From Pseudomonas putida (GTDB lineage Bacteria > Pseudomonadota > Gammaproteobacteria > Pseudomonadales > Pseudomonadaceae): DNA of 64,000 bases. The stretch is from assembly GCF_003228315.1 (NCBI RefSeq), contig NZ_CP029693.1:2860001-2924000 (forward strand), in the 5' to 3' direction. Each line of letters opens with the position of its first letter. The stretch's first letter is position 1. The translations under genes were made by a program, and so were the position numbers. Shown here piece by piece: positions 57,641-64,000 of the stretch. The notes beneath the pieces were generated by a model. It made no database searches, was not told where the DNA came from, and saw nothing but the letters and a program-made list of their open reading frames with translations.

Positions 57641-58672
57641 ATGACCTCAACCAAGAACGATAAAAATACGCGCACCACTGGCCGCCCTACCCTGAACGAA
57701 GTCGCGCGACTGGCTGGCGTCAGCCCGATTACCGCGTCTCGCGCCCTGCGCGGCTTGAGCACAGTGGCCACGGAACTGGTGGAAAAAGTCCAGAACGCGG
57801 CCCGTGAACTCAACTACGTGGTCAACTCCGCCGCCCGCGCCCTGGCCTCGGCCCAGAGCCATTCGGTGGTGGTGTTGGTGCCGTCGCTGTCCAACCTGCT
57901 GTTCATCGACACCCTGGAAGCCATTCATCAGGTTCTGCGCCCCAAGGGCTTCGAAGTGCTGATCGGCAACTTCCATTACTCGCGCGATGAAGAAGAAAAC
58001 CTGCTGCGCAACTACATGGCTTATCAGCCCCGTGGCTTGCTGCTGACCGGTTTCGACCGCACTGAAAGTTCGCGGCGGATGATCGAGGCAAGCAACATCC
58101 CCTGCGTGTACATGATGGAACTGGACAGCGCCGCGGGCCTCAATTGCGTCGGTTTTTCGCAGCTGGCCGCCGGTGAAACGGCTGCCGAACATTTGCTGTC
58201 CCGGGGCCGCAAGCGCCTGGCCTACATCGGCGCGCAGCTCGACCAGCGCACGCTGCTGCGCGGCGAAGGTTACCGTCGCGCCCTGCAAAAAGCCGGTCTG
58301 TATGACCCGGCACTTGAAGTGCTGACCCCGCGTGCCTCTTCCGTGGGCCTGGGTGGCGAACTGTTCTTGAAACTGCTGGCCAGCCATCCGGATGTCGATG
58401 CCATCTTCTTCGGCAACGACGACCTGGCCCAGGGCGCCCTGCTCGAAGCCCTGCGCTGCGGGATCAAGATCCCCGAACAAGTGTCGATCCTCGGTTTCAA
58501 CGATTTGCCGGGGTCGGCCCACATGGTCCCGCGCTTGAGCAGCATCAACACCCCGCGCGAAGCCATCGGCCGCCGCGCGGCAGAGCAGATGCTGACGCTG
58601 ATGGCCGGTAATACCGTGGCCAAGCCGGTGCAGGACATGGGGTTTGAGTTGAAGGTGCGCGAGAGTACGTAG
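57641..58672 (+). CDS. gntR: LacI-family regulator of gluconate use (GntR)
   Basis: 343-residue LacI-type repressor. HTH at about 15-40 (TLNEVARLAGVSPITASRAL) with the hinge region, then a sugar-binding core (SHSVVVLVPSLSNLLFIDTL; ILGFNDLPGSAHMVPRLSSI). Divergent from gntK-gntP, with an exact operator match upstream. ATG 57641 chosen; the frame extends from a TTG 18 bases upstream. Expected to be released by gluconate or 6-phosphogluconate. Confidence 0.93.
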   Translation: MTSTKNDKNTRTTGRPTLNEVARLAGVSPITASRALRGLSTVATELVEKVQNAARELNYVVNSAARALASAQSHSVVVLVPSLSNLLFIDTLEAIHQVLRPKGFEVLIGNFHYSRDEEENLLRNYMAYQPRGLLLTGFDRTESSRRMIEASNIPCVYMMELDSAAGLNCVGFSQLAAGETAAEHLLSRGRKRLAYIGAQLDQRTLLRGEGYRRALQKAGLYDPALEVLTPRASSVGLGGELFLKLLASHPDVDAIFFGNDDLAQGALLEALRCGIKIPEQVSILGFNDLPGSAHMVPRLSSINTPREAIGRRAAEQMLTLMAGNTVAKPVQDMGFELKVREST

Positions 58673-58688
58673 GAGCTTGCGCAGGCTC

Positions 58689-58802
58689 TGATCGTTCCCA
58701 CGCTCTGCGTGGGAATGCCTCAACGGACGCTCCGCGTTCGGCTCTGGATTTGGGACGCGGAGCGTCCCCGGCTGCATTCCCACGCAGAGCGTGGGAACGA
58801 TC
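58689..58802. repeat. Inverted repeat of a second family (GATCGTTCCCACGCTCTGCG type)
   Basis: Two inverted arms starting GATCGTTCCCACGCTCTGCG, with an inner GGACGCTCCGCGT/ACGCGGAGCGTCC pair. Different from the GAGCCTGCTC REP. Present once in the window, between gntR and the GST gene. Confidence 0.8.
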
Positions 58803-58867
58803 ACATCGCAACCTGCGGCAGCTCCTACAATTAAGGGGATGTACACCATTGTGGATGGAGTCGCTTC

Positions 58868-59506
58868 ATGGAACATGCACTGAAAATCCTCGGCAAGGCC
58901 TCGTCGATCAACGTCCGCAAGGTCCTGTGGACCTGCGAGGCGCTGGGCCTCACCTATGAGCGCGAGGATTGGGGCAGCGGTTTCGCCTCGACCCACAGCC
59001 CCGAGTTCCTGCGCTTCAACCCCAACGCCCAGGTGCCTGTGATCATTGATGAGAACGGGCCGCTGTGGGAGTCCAACACCATCTGCCGCTACCTGGCCGG
59101 CAAGCATCACCACCATCACAACGAGCTGCTGCCCACCGACCCGGCGGCCCGCGCCCGGGTGGACCAGTGGATCGACTGGCAGGCCACCGATCTCAACGCT
59201 TCCTGGAGCTACGCTTTCATGGCGCTGGTGCGCAAGGACCCGGAATTCCAGGACCCGCATCGCGTGGAAGTCAGTGTGCGCGGCTGGAACCAGAAAATGG
59301 GTATCCTCGAACATCAACTGGCGAGCACCAAGGCCTACGTCGCCGGGGCCCGGTTTACCCTGGCCGACATCGTGATCGGGCTGTCGGTCAACCGCTGGCT
59401 GATGACGCCGATGGAGCGCTCCGACTACCCGGCCATCGATGAATACTTCAAGCGTCTGGCACCGCAGCCCGGTTTTCTCAAGCACTGCTGCAACGGCCTG
59501 CCTTGA
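58868..59506 (+). CDS. Glutathione S-transferase
   Basis: 212-residue GST. N-terminal thioredoxin-like domain with LGKASSINVRKVLWTCEALG and the glutathione-contacting NAQVPVIID and ESNTICRYLA (E-S motif), then the helical domain (FTLADIVIGLSVNRWL). GGAG eight bases before the ATG. A natural five-histidine run (KHHHHHNEL) is present. Substrate unknown. Confidence 0.92.
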   Translation: MEHALKILGKASSINVRKVLWTCEALGLTYEREDWGSGFASTHSPEFLRFNPNAQVPVIIDENGPLWESNTICRYLAGKHHHHHNELLPTDPAARARVDQWIDWQATDLNASWSYAFMALVRKDPEFQDPHRVEVSVRGWNQKMGILEHQLASTKAYVAGARFTLADIVIGLSVNRWLMTPMERSDYPAIDEYFKRLAPQPGFLKHCCNGLP

Positions 59507-59513
59507 ATGGCGC

Positions 59514-59540
59514 AACCTTTGCCATCCGTCGGCAAAGGTT
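59514..59540 (+). terminator. Hairpin after the GST gene
   Basis: Perfect 10-bp stem AACCTTTGCC/GGCAAAGGTT with a 7-nt loop, 8 nt after the stop; weak downstream T content. Confidence 0.7.
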
Positions 59541-59664
59541 TGCCCTTCTCTGCCGCGAAAGCTCACCGAAACAAGGCTAACCAGCTGATCTGTATAGAGT
59601 TTTCTTTACAGGCACAGTCTTTGCTCAAAGCCCTGCACTGTCATCACTTACAAGGGCTTTCATC

Positions 59665-60225
59665 ATGTTGGTCAATGCAAAAACAAACCTGGTTACTCCC
59701 CTTCCCAAACGCCCAGGCGAGGATCCCACCGCCGAAGCCGCCGCCGGCCTGCAAAGCGTCCTGACCCAGGCCCTGCAGAACAACGTGCAGGCACAGAACT
59801 CCCAGGCCGCGTCCCAGGTTCAGGAGTCCGCCACCGGGCAGGCCACGCAGCAGGTCAGCGAAACCACACGCATCAGTGACAACGTCGATGAAGCGTTCGC
59901 CAAGACCCGCGTGAACCTGCAAGCGGTCAATGCGCCGCTGCCGGACGGCGTCAGGGATCGGATCAAGGACGGCTCGGCCACCTCCGAGTTCAAGGAGTAC
60001 ATGAGCAAGTCCCCGGAACAGCGCATGCACGATGCGATCCTTGAGGAAATGGGCCTGACTCAGGAAGAAGTCGACAAGATGCCTCCGGAGAAGCAGCAGG
60101 CGATCGGTGAGGAAATCGCCAAGCGCATGGAAGACAAGCGCGAGATGGCAGCGGCCGAGAAGGCGCAAAAGGACGGCAATCAGGACAAGGCTCAGGTGGT
60201 GGATAAACTCCTGGCTTCGCTCTGA
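59665..60225 (+). CDS. Hypothetical helical protein
   Basis: 186-residue protein, Ala/Gln/Glu-rich: MLVNAKTNLVTPLPKRPGED; AAGLQSVLTQALQNNVQAQN; ARVxL-like FAKTRVNLQAVNAPLPDGVR; LTQEEVDKMPPEKQQAIGEE; strongly basic/acidic coiled C-terminus (KRMEDKREMAAAEKAQKDGN). No signal peptide or membrane segment. I do not recognise the family. Ribosome site AAGGGCTTTC. The gene lies between GST and a REP pair. Confidence 0.7.
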   Translation: MLVNAKTNLVTPLPKRPGEDPTAEAAAGLQSVLTQALQNNVQAQNSQAASQVQESATGQATQQVSETTRISDNVDEAFAKTRVNLQAVNAPLPDGVRDRIKDGSATSEFKEYMSKSPEQRMHDAILEEMGLTQEEVDKMPPEKQQAIGEEIAKRMEDKREMAAAEKAQKDGNQDKAQVVDKLLASL

Positions 60226-60240
60226 GCACAGCCCCGTCCC

Positions 60241-60342
60241 CTGTAGGAGCGAGCATGCTCGCGATGGATTACCAGACACCGCTGGCATTCAGAATGCCCG
60301 CGTTATCGTTGACCTCCATCGCGAGCATGCTCGCTCCTACAG
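60241..60342. repeat. REP inverted pair with GCATGC loop variant in both arms
   Basis: GGAGCGAGCATGCTCGCGA on the left and its inverse on the right. The central AT loop replaces CT in both copies. Confidence 0.9.
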
Positions 60343-60352
60343 GGGTTTGCGT

Positions 60353-61672
60353 TTAATTCAGTTGCAGCGTGGAATTGAACTGACTGATCGCATCCACCAC
60401 ATGCCGCGAGCCCTGTTGAATCTCCAGAATCACTTCCCCCGCCTCGTTAGCCAGCTCCACCCCGAGCCCGGTTCGGCTCAGGCTCGATTGCATGCTCGTC
60501 ACCGCACTCACCGACAGATCGTGGTTCTTGCGCACCACATCGACGATTTCCACCGTCGCCTGGCTCGTGCGCGCGGCCAGGCTGCGCACTTCATCGGCCA
60601 CCACCGCGAAGCCTCGGCCGTGCTCCCCGGCGCGGGCCGCTTCGATGGCAGCGTTGAGCGCCAGCAGGTTGGTCTGATCGGCGATGCCGCGAATGGTCTG
60701 CACGATGGTGCCGATGATGTCGGACTGTTTGCTCACCGCATCGATGCTCAGCGCCGCTTCGTTCAGGTCTTTGGAAATGTCCTGGATGATCTGCACCGTC
60801 TGCTGCACCACCTCGGAGCCCTTGCGGGCGCAAACGTCATTTTGCACCGAGGTGCTGTGGGCCGATTCCGCAGCGGTTTGCAGGGTGGTCATCTGGCGGG
60901 TGATGTCGCTGGCGAACTTCACCACCTTGTACAGCCGGCCCTTGGCGTCGAACAAAGGGTTGTAGGACGCTTCCAGAAAGACGGTATGACCGAACTTGTC
61001 TTTGCGCTCGAATCGGTGCGAGTGATATTCGCCGCGATTGAGCGACGCCCAGAATGCCTTGTAGGCCGACGACTCGGCTTCGGCACGGTGACAGAACAGG
61101 CTGTGGTGTTGGCCAACGACTTCGTTAAGGGAGTAGTGCATGGTCTTGAGAAAGTTTTCGTTGGCCGTGATGACCTTGCCGTCCGGGGTGAATTCGATCA
61201 CCGCCATGGAGCGGCCGATGGCGGCGAGCCGGGCTTCGTTTTCGTGTTCCTTGTTGATCCTGTCGGTGATATCCGTGGCCACCTTGATCACGCTGCGCAC
61301 CTGTCGGTCAGGGCCGAACACCGGCATGTAACTGGCTTCGAGCCAGATCTCCCGGCCACTCTTGTTCAAGCGCGAAAAGGTGCCGCTGAGCGCTTCGCCC
61401 CGCGCCAGGTCACGCCACAATTTGGCGTACGCCTCGCTGCGGTAAAACGCTTCCTCGCAGAAAATCCGGTGATGCTTGCCGCGTACTTCATCGGCGCTGT
61501 AACCCATGGCCCTGCAAAAGTTTTCATTGGCATCGATGACGATGCCATCCGGTGTGAACTCGATCATCGCCATCGAACGACCGATAGCCGCCAACTTGGC
61601 ATTGGCTTCGGCCAGTGCACAGCCGGAGCGTTCGATTTCCAGCAAGTCAGCCTTGTTATGCAGGTTGAACAT
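60353..61672 (-). CDS. Soluble double-PAS chemoreceptor (BdlA-like)
   Basis: 439-residue cytoplasmic methyl-accepting protein. Two PAS domains (about 20-135 and 145-260; [40 protein letters not shown]), then a signalling domain with the [20 protein letters not shown] hairpin. No transmembrane helix. Architecture and length resemble P. aeruginosa BdlA (biofilm dispersion), although the same plan occurs in aerotaxis-type receptors. The start at MFNLHN has GGTGA upstream. Sensed ligand unknown. Confidence 0.9.
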   Translation of the reverse strand: MFNLHNKADLLEIERSGCALAEANAKLAAIGRSMAMIEFTPDGIVIDANENFCRAMGYSADEVRGKHHRIFCEEAFYRSEAYAKLWRDLARGEALSGTFSRLNKSGREIWLEASYMPVFGPDRQVRSVIKVATDITDRINKEHENEARLAAIGRSMAVIEFTPDGKVITANENFLKTMHYSLNEVVGQHHSLFCHRAEAESSAYKAFWASLNRGEYHSHRFERKDKFGHTVFLEASYNPLFDAKGRLYKVVKFASDITRQMTTLQTAAESAHSTSVQNDVCARKGSEVVQQTVQIIQDISKDLNEAALSIDAVSKQSDIIGTIVQTIRGIADQTNLLALNAAIEAARAGEHGRGFAVVADEVRSLAARTSQATVEIVDVVRKNHDLSVSAVTSMQSSLSRTGLGVELANEAGEVILEIQQGSRHVVDAISQFNSTLQLN

Positions 61673-62248
61673 GGTCGTATCACCCTATGCGCGGTCTTTT
61701 GATAAATGAAAGTAACGGGGCTTTCACATCCACCACTTCGTTCCTTGGAACAGGTACGCGCGCCCCTCCAAAGGAAGGACTTGTCAGGGAATTAGTTGAT
61801 GTTGAATCGGAGGGTCCTTATTTCGACGTCCTCATCAAGACATCCTTCTCTTGATAGCCCGAAACCGGGCGAGCCCTGATGTGCTCATAAACAAAGTCCA
61901 TTTAACGTATTTCTCCATTTTGATCGGCTACGGTGCCTTGGCCTGCGCACTCTGAAGCCGCAATCGCTATTGGCCGATTGCGTCCGACATAGTTAGTTAC
62001 GAATGAGCATAGACAGGCATGGGGGCTAAGCAAGGCCACTAGTCGGCCAGTATCGAGGACAAAATCGGTTCAGCGGTTGGATCCAAAACCGCTCTAGGAC
62101 GCGTGTTTGAGAATGGGAACGAAGACGGTGTCAGCCGTGGGGATGGGGTGAAGCGGATCGCGAGCAGGCTCGCTCCTGCAGGGCCACGGAAATCCTGTAG
62201 GAGCGAGCCTGCTCGCGATGGCTAACGATCGAACAGCACAGCACAGCA
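61673..62248. other. Intergenic region upstream of the BdlA-like gene
   Basis: About 575 nt containing a REP pair near its right end; otherwise no convincing coding frame or named element. It must contain the promoter of the chemoreceptor gene. Confidence 0.4.
62157..62220. repeat. REP inverted pair (close spacing)
   Basis: ATCGCGAGCAGGCTCGCTCC with one altered outer base (CTGCAG) and its inverse, about 15 nt apart. Confidence 0.88.
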
Positions 62249-63262
62249 CTACAGGCTGGCACTCACCTTGCCCGCCACCTCCCCCGGCACCCAACCTTTC
62301 CACACCTGCGGCTGTTCACGCAAAAACGCTTCGGCGACTTCCCGCGGCTTCTGCCGCTTTTCGCTCATCTGCCCCAACGTCTGGTTCAACAGATCGATCG
62401 GCAGGTCGACCTTCTCGAAGAACGTCACCAGCTCCGGGTACTGCGCCTTGAAGGGTGCGGACACGCCGATGGCCAGGCTGGCCGGCATCGAGCGGGTACC
62501 CCTCGGATTGGGGTTAGTGGCGTCGGCCAGGGTTTTCCAGGCGTCGGCGTCGAACGGCGGTTCTTCCAGCTTCACCAGTTTGAAGCGCCCCAACAGCGGC
62601 GTTGGCGACCAGTAGTAGAACAGCACCGGCTTGCCGCGACGAATCGACGACGCCACCTCGGTATCCAGCGCCGCGCCGGAACCGGTGCGGAAGTTGACGA
62701 AGCTCTGCGTCAGGCCGTAGGCCTTGAGCTTCTGGCTGTTGACGATTTCCGAGGTCCAGCCGGTGGGGCTGTTGAGGAAGCGCCCGCGGCTCGGATCCTC
62801 GGGGTCGCGGAACACGTCCTTGTACTTGCTCAGGTCGGCCACGGATTTGAGCTCCGGCGCCAGCGGCTTGATGCCGCGCTCCGGGTCGCCCTTGATCACG
62901 TACTCCGGCACCCACCATCCCTCGGTCGCGCCCTTGACCGTATCGCCAAGGCCGAACACCTTGCCCTCAGAGGCGGCCTTGACCCATGCCGGACTGCGCC
63001 CGGCCCACTCTTCGCCAATCACCTGAATGTCATTTTTGGCCAGCGCCGCTTCGAGGCTGACGGTGCTGCCCGGCAAGGTATCGGTGGGGTAGCCGTAACC
63101 TTTCTCGACGATCAGCCGCAGGATCTCGGTGATGAGATTGCCGCTTTCCCAGGTCAGGTCGCCAAAGTGGATGGGCGTCGTTTTTTCGCTTGCCGATGCC
63201 GGGCCGGCAATCAGGCTCAGGGCCAGCAGCGAACTGCCGAGCAGGGTTTTGATCGATCTCAT
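62249..63262 (-). CDS. OpuAC/ProX-like ABC substrate-binding protein
   Basis: 337-residue periplasmic binding protein of the OpuAC (glycine betaine/choline) type. Signal peptide MRSIKTLLGSSLLALSLIAG, cleaved near ASA; IHFGDLTWESGNLITEILRL, IVEKGYGYPTDTLPGSTVSL, EGWWVPEYVIKGD and NFRTGSGAALDTEVASSIRR fit the family, with aromatic residues that bind quaternary amines. Start MRSIKT overlaps the sigma factor stop (ATGA). No permease or ATPase gene lies in the window, so it may be an orphan or sensory binding protein. Ligand uncertain. Confidence 0.88.
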   Translation of the reverse strand: MRSIKTLLGSSLLALSLIAGPASASEKTTPIHFGDLTWESGNLITEILRLIVEKGYGYPTDTLPGSTVSLEAALAKNDIQVIGEEWAGRSPAWVKAASEGKVFGLGDTVKGATEGWWVPEYVIKGDPERGIKPLAPELKSVADLSKYKDVFRDPEDPSRGRFLNSPTGWTSEIVNSQKLKAYGLTQSFVNFRTGSGAALDTEVASSIRRGKPVLFYYWSPTPLLGRFKLVKLEEPPFDADAWKTLADATNPNPRGTRSMPASLAIGVSAPFKAQYPELVTFFEKVDLPIDLLNQTLGQMSEKRQKPREVAEAFLREQPQVWKGWVPGEVAGKVSASL

Positions 63263-63807
63263 GCGGACCTCTTGTTCTGTAGTGGGTTGTTCAGCCATTG
63301 ATTGGCGCTGTGCCGGGCGCACAGGGCCGTGGAACGGGTCATGTAGACGCTGACCGAACGCGGGGAAATGCCCAGTTCAGCGGCGATCTGCGGGTAGGTC
63401 AGGCCGTCGACCCGCGACAGCAGAAAGGTCGCCCTGACCTTGCCCGGCAGGCGCGCCAAGGTGCGGTCGAGGCCGTGCAGGGCCTGGGTCAGTTGCGCCA
63501 GTTCTTCGGGGGACGGTGCCGTGGGTTGATCAAGCTGTTGCAGTTGATCCAGGTGCCGGCGTTCCAGATCGCGGCGGCGCCACGACTCAAAGACCAGACG
63601 TCGGGCGATGGTGGTGAGCAAGGCGCGCGGTTCGCGGATCGATGTCAGGTCGGGCGTTTCGAGCAACTGCACGAAGGCATCGGCGGCGATGTCTTCGACG
63701 CTGCAAGCGTTGCCCAGGTATTGGCGCAAGCGGGCGCACAGCCAGGGGTAATGGGCGCGGAACAAGCCGCCCACGTCATTGCGATGGGAAAAGTCGGTGC
63801 CGGACAT
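63259..63807 (-). CDS. ECF sigma factor (FecI-like), coupled to a binding protein
   Basis: 182-residue ECF sigma factor. Region 2 (about 15-75: GGLFRAHYPWLCARLRQYLG; VEDIAADAFVQLLETPD; EPRALLTTIARRLVFESWRR) and region 4 (about 115-165: TLARLPGKVRATFLLSRVDG; LTYPQIAAELGISPRSVSVY). FecI/iron-starvation-like by sequence, but no FecR-type anti-sigma follows; instead a substrate-binding gene overlaps its stop. Start at MSGTDFSHRND with GGAG eight bases upstream. Signal unknown. Confidence 0.9.
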   Translation of the reverse strand: MSGTDFSHRNDVGGLFRAHYPWLCARLRQYLGNACSVEDIAADAFVQLLETPDLTSIREPRALLTTIARRLVFESWRRRDLERRHLDQLQQLDQPTAPSPEELAQLTQALHGLDRTLARLPGKVRATFLLSRVDGLTYPQIAAELGISPRSVSVYMTRSTALCARHSANQWLNNPLQNKRSA

Positions 63808-63950
63808 AGAGGCTCCAAAGGTCAGGGTCGCTGAATGTCCGGTCGTCCGGTGGCGCGATCCTAGCAAGGAGCCTTATTCATTAATAATATTTAAAATTCA
63901 TTTTTATATTCGATTTAGGAATATTTATTTGTGTTGTCTGGCAGATTGCT

Positions 63951-64000
63951 TTCGCGAGCAGGCTCGCTCCCACAGGTCCGCGGATATTCTGTGGGAGCGA
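63951..64000. repeat. REP pair cut by window end
   Basis: TTCGCGAGCAGGCTCGCTCC and the beginning of its inverse (TGTGGGAGCGA), truncated by the window edge, in the AT-rich region upstream of the sigma gene. Confidence 0.85.

Noticed and set aside
58868..59506. Run of five histidines in the GST as a cloning tag
   Set aside because: It lies in the middle of the GST N-terminal domain, at a natural loop, not at a terminus.
57647..59566. 639-codon minus-strand frame over gntR and GST
   Set aside because: It spans two confirmed plus-strand genes and a repeat; no recognisable domain.
59594..59615. CTGTATAGAG...TTTACAG as another SOS box
   Set aside because: Half-sites are 14 nt apart rather than the 8 nt of a LexA box.

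Overview
The window is chromosomal DNA of a Pseudomonas from the P. fluorescens group. The evidence is the complete Pseudomonas-type arginine uptake and succinyltransferase cluster (aotJQMOP-argR-aruCFGDBE), the tRNA-Arg/tRNA-Arg/tRNA-Ser/csrA/lysC/alaS block, the 413-residue aspartokinase, Pseudomonas-restricted families (DUF2790, DUF2025-like), GC-rich codon use, and many intergenic REP elements whose core is GGAGCGAGCCTGCTCGCGA.

Layout. 1-9.2 kb is core: mgtE (cut by the window edge), a secreted DUF4124 protein, three tRNAs, csrA/rsmA, lysC (with a likely internal start for a beta subunit), alaS, ltaE, and an FMN riboswitch driving a second lumazine synthase. 9.4-23 kb, all on the minus strand, is the arginine regulon: ABC uptake (aotJ, Q, M, P), the accessory hydrolase aotO, the regulator argR, and the AST enzymes taking arginine to glutamate and succinate. 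Candidate ArgR boxes precede aotJ and aruC, and a terminator-like hairpin separates aotJ from the permease genes. 23.6-28.2 kb holds acs, a DUF2790 protein and a stand-alone nrdB.

28.2-33.6 kb looks accessory: an orphan Bro-N protein, an AT-richer HNH endonuclease that may be modification-dependent, a frameshifted zinc-binding-like gene, a DUF6933-like protein, a divergent gene pair sharing a LexA-type box, and a RelE/HigB-like toxin-antitoxin pair. No REP elements occur between about 25.8 and 39.8 kb. 33.6-40 kb carries an exported amidase, a divergent metallo-hydrolase/TetR pair, a DUF1003 protein, a LysR regulator and a glutamine-amidotransferase-like/ABM pair.

40-64 kb is REP-rich core and niche-adaptation sequence: glpQ, a PepSY protein, a coiled-coil protein, a chemoreceptor, zntB, a Pit-type transporter, a divergent PACE efflux/LysR pair, an ECF42-type sigma factor operon with its own candidate autoregulated promoter, two GNAT acetyltransferases, a LysE exporter, alaC, the gluconate module (gntP, gntK, gntR) with three GntR-like operators and a CA-rich Crc/Hfq-type leader, a GST, a double-PAS soluble chemoreceptor resembling BdlA, and an ECF sigma factor translationally coupled to a ProX/OpuAC-like binding protein.

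No CRISPR array, rRNA, prophage core, IS element or transposase was seen. The items most worth a second look are the sigma factor/binding protein pair at 62.2-63.8 kb, the ECF42 operon and its promoter, the 28-33.6 kb island, and the concerted variation inside REP pairs.
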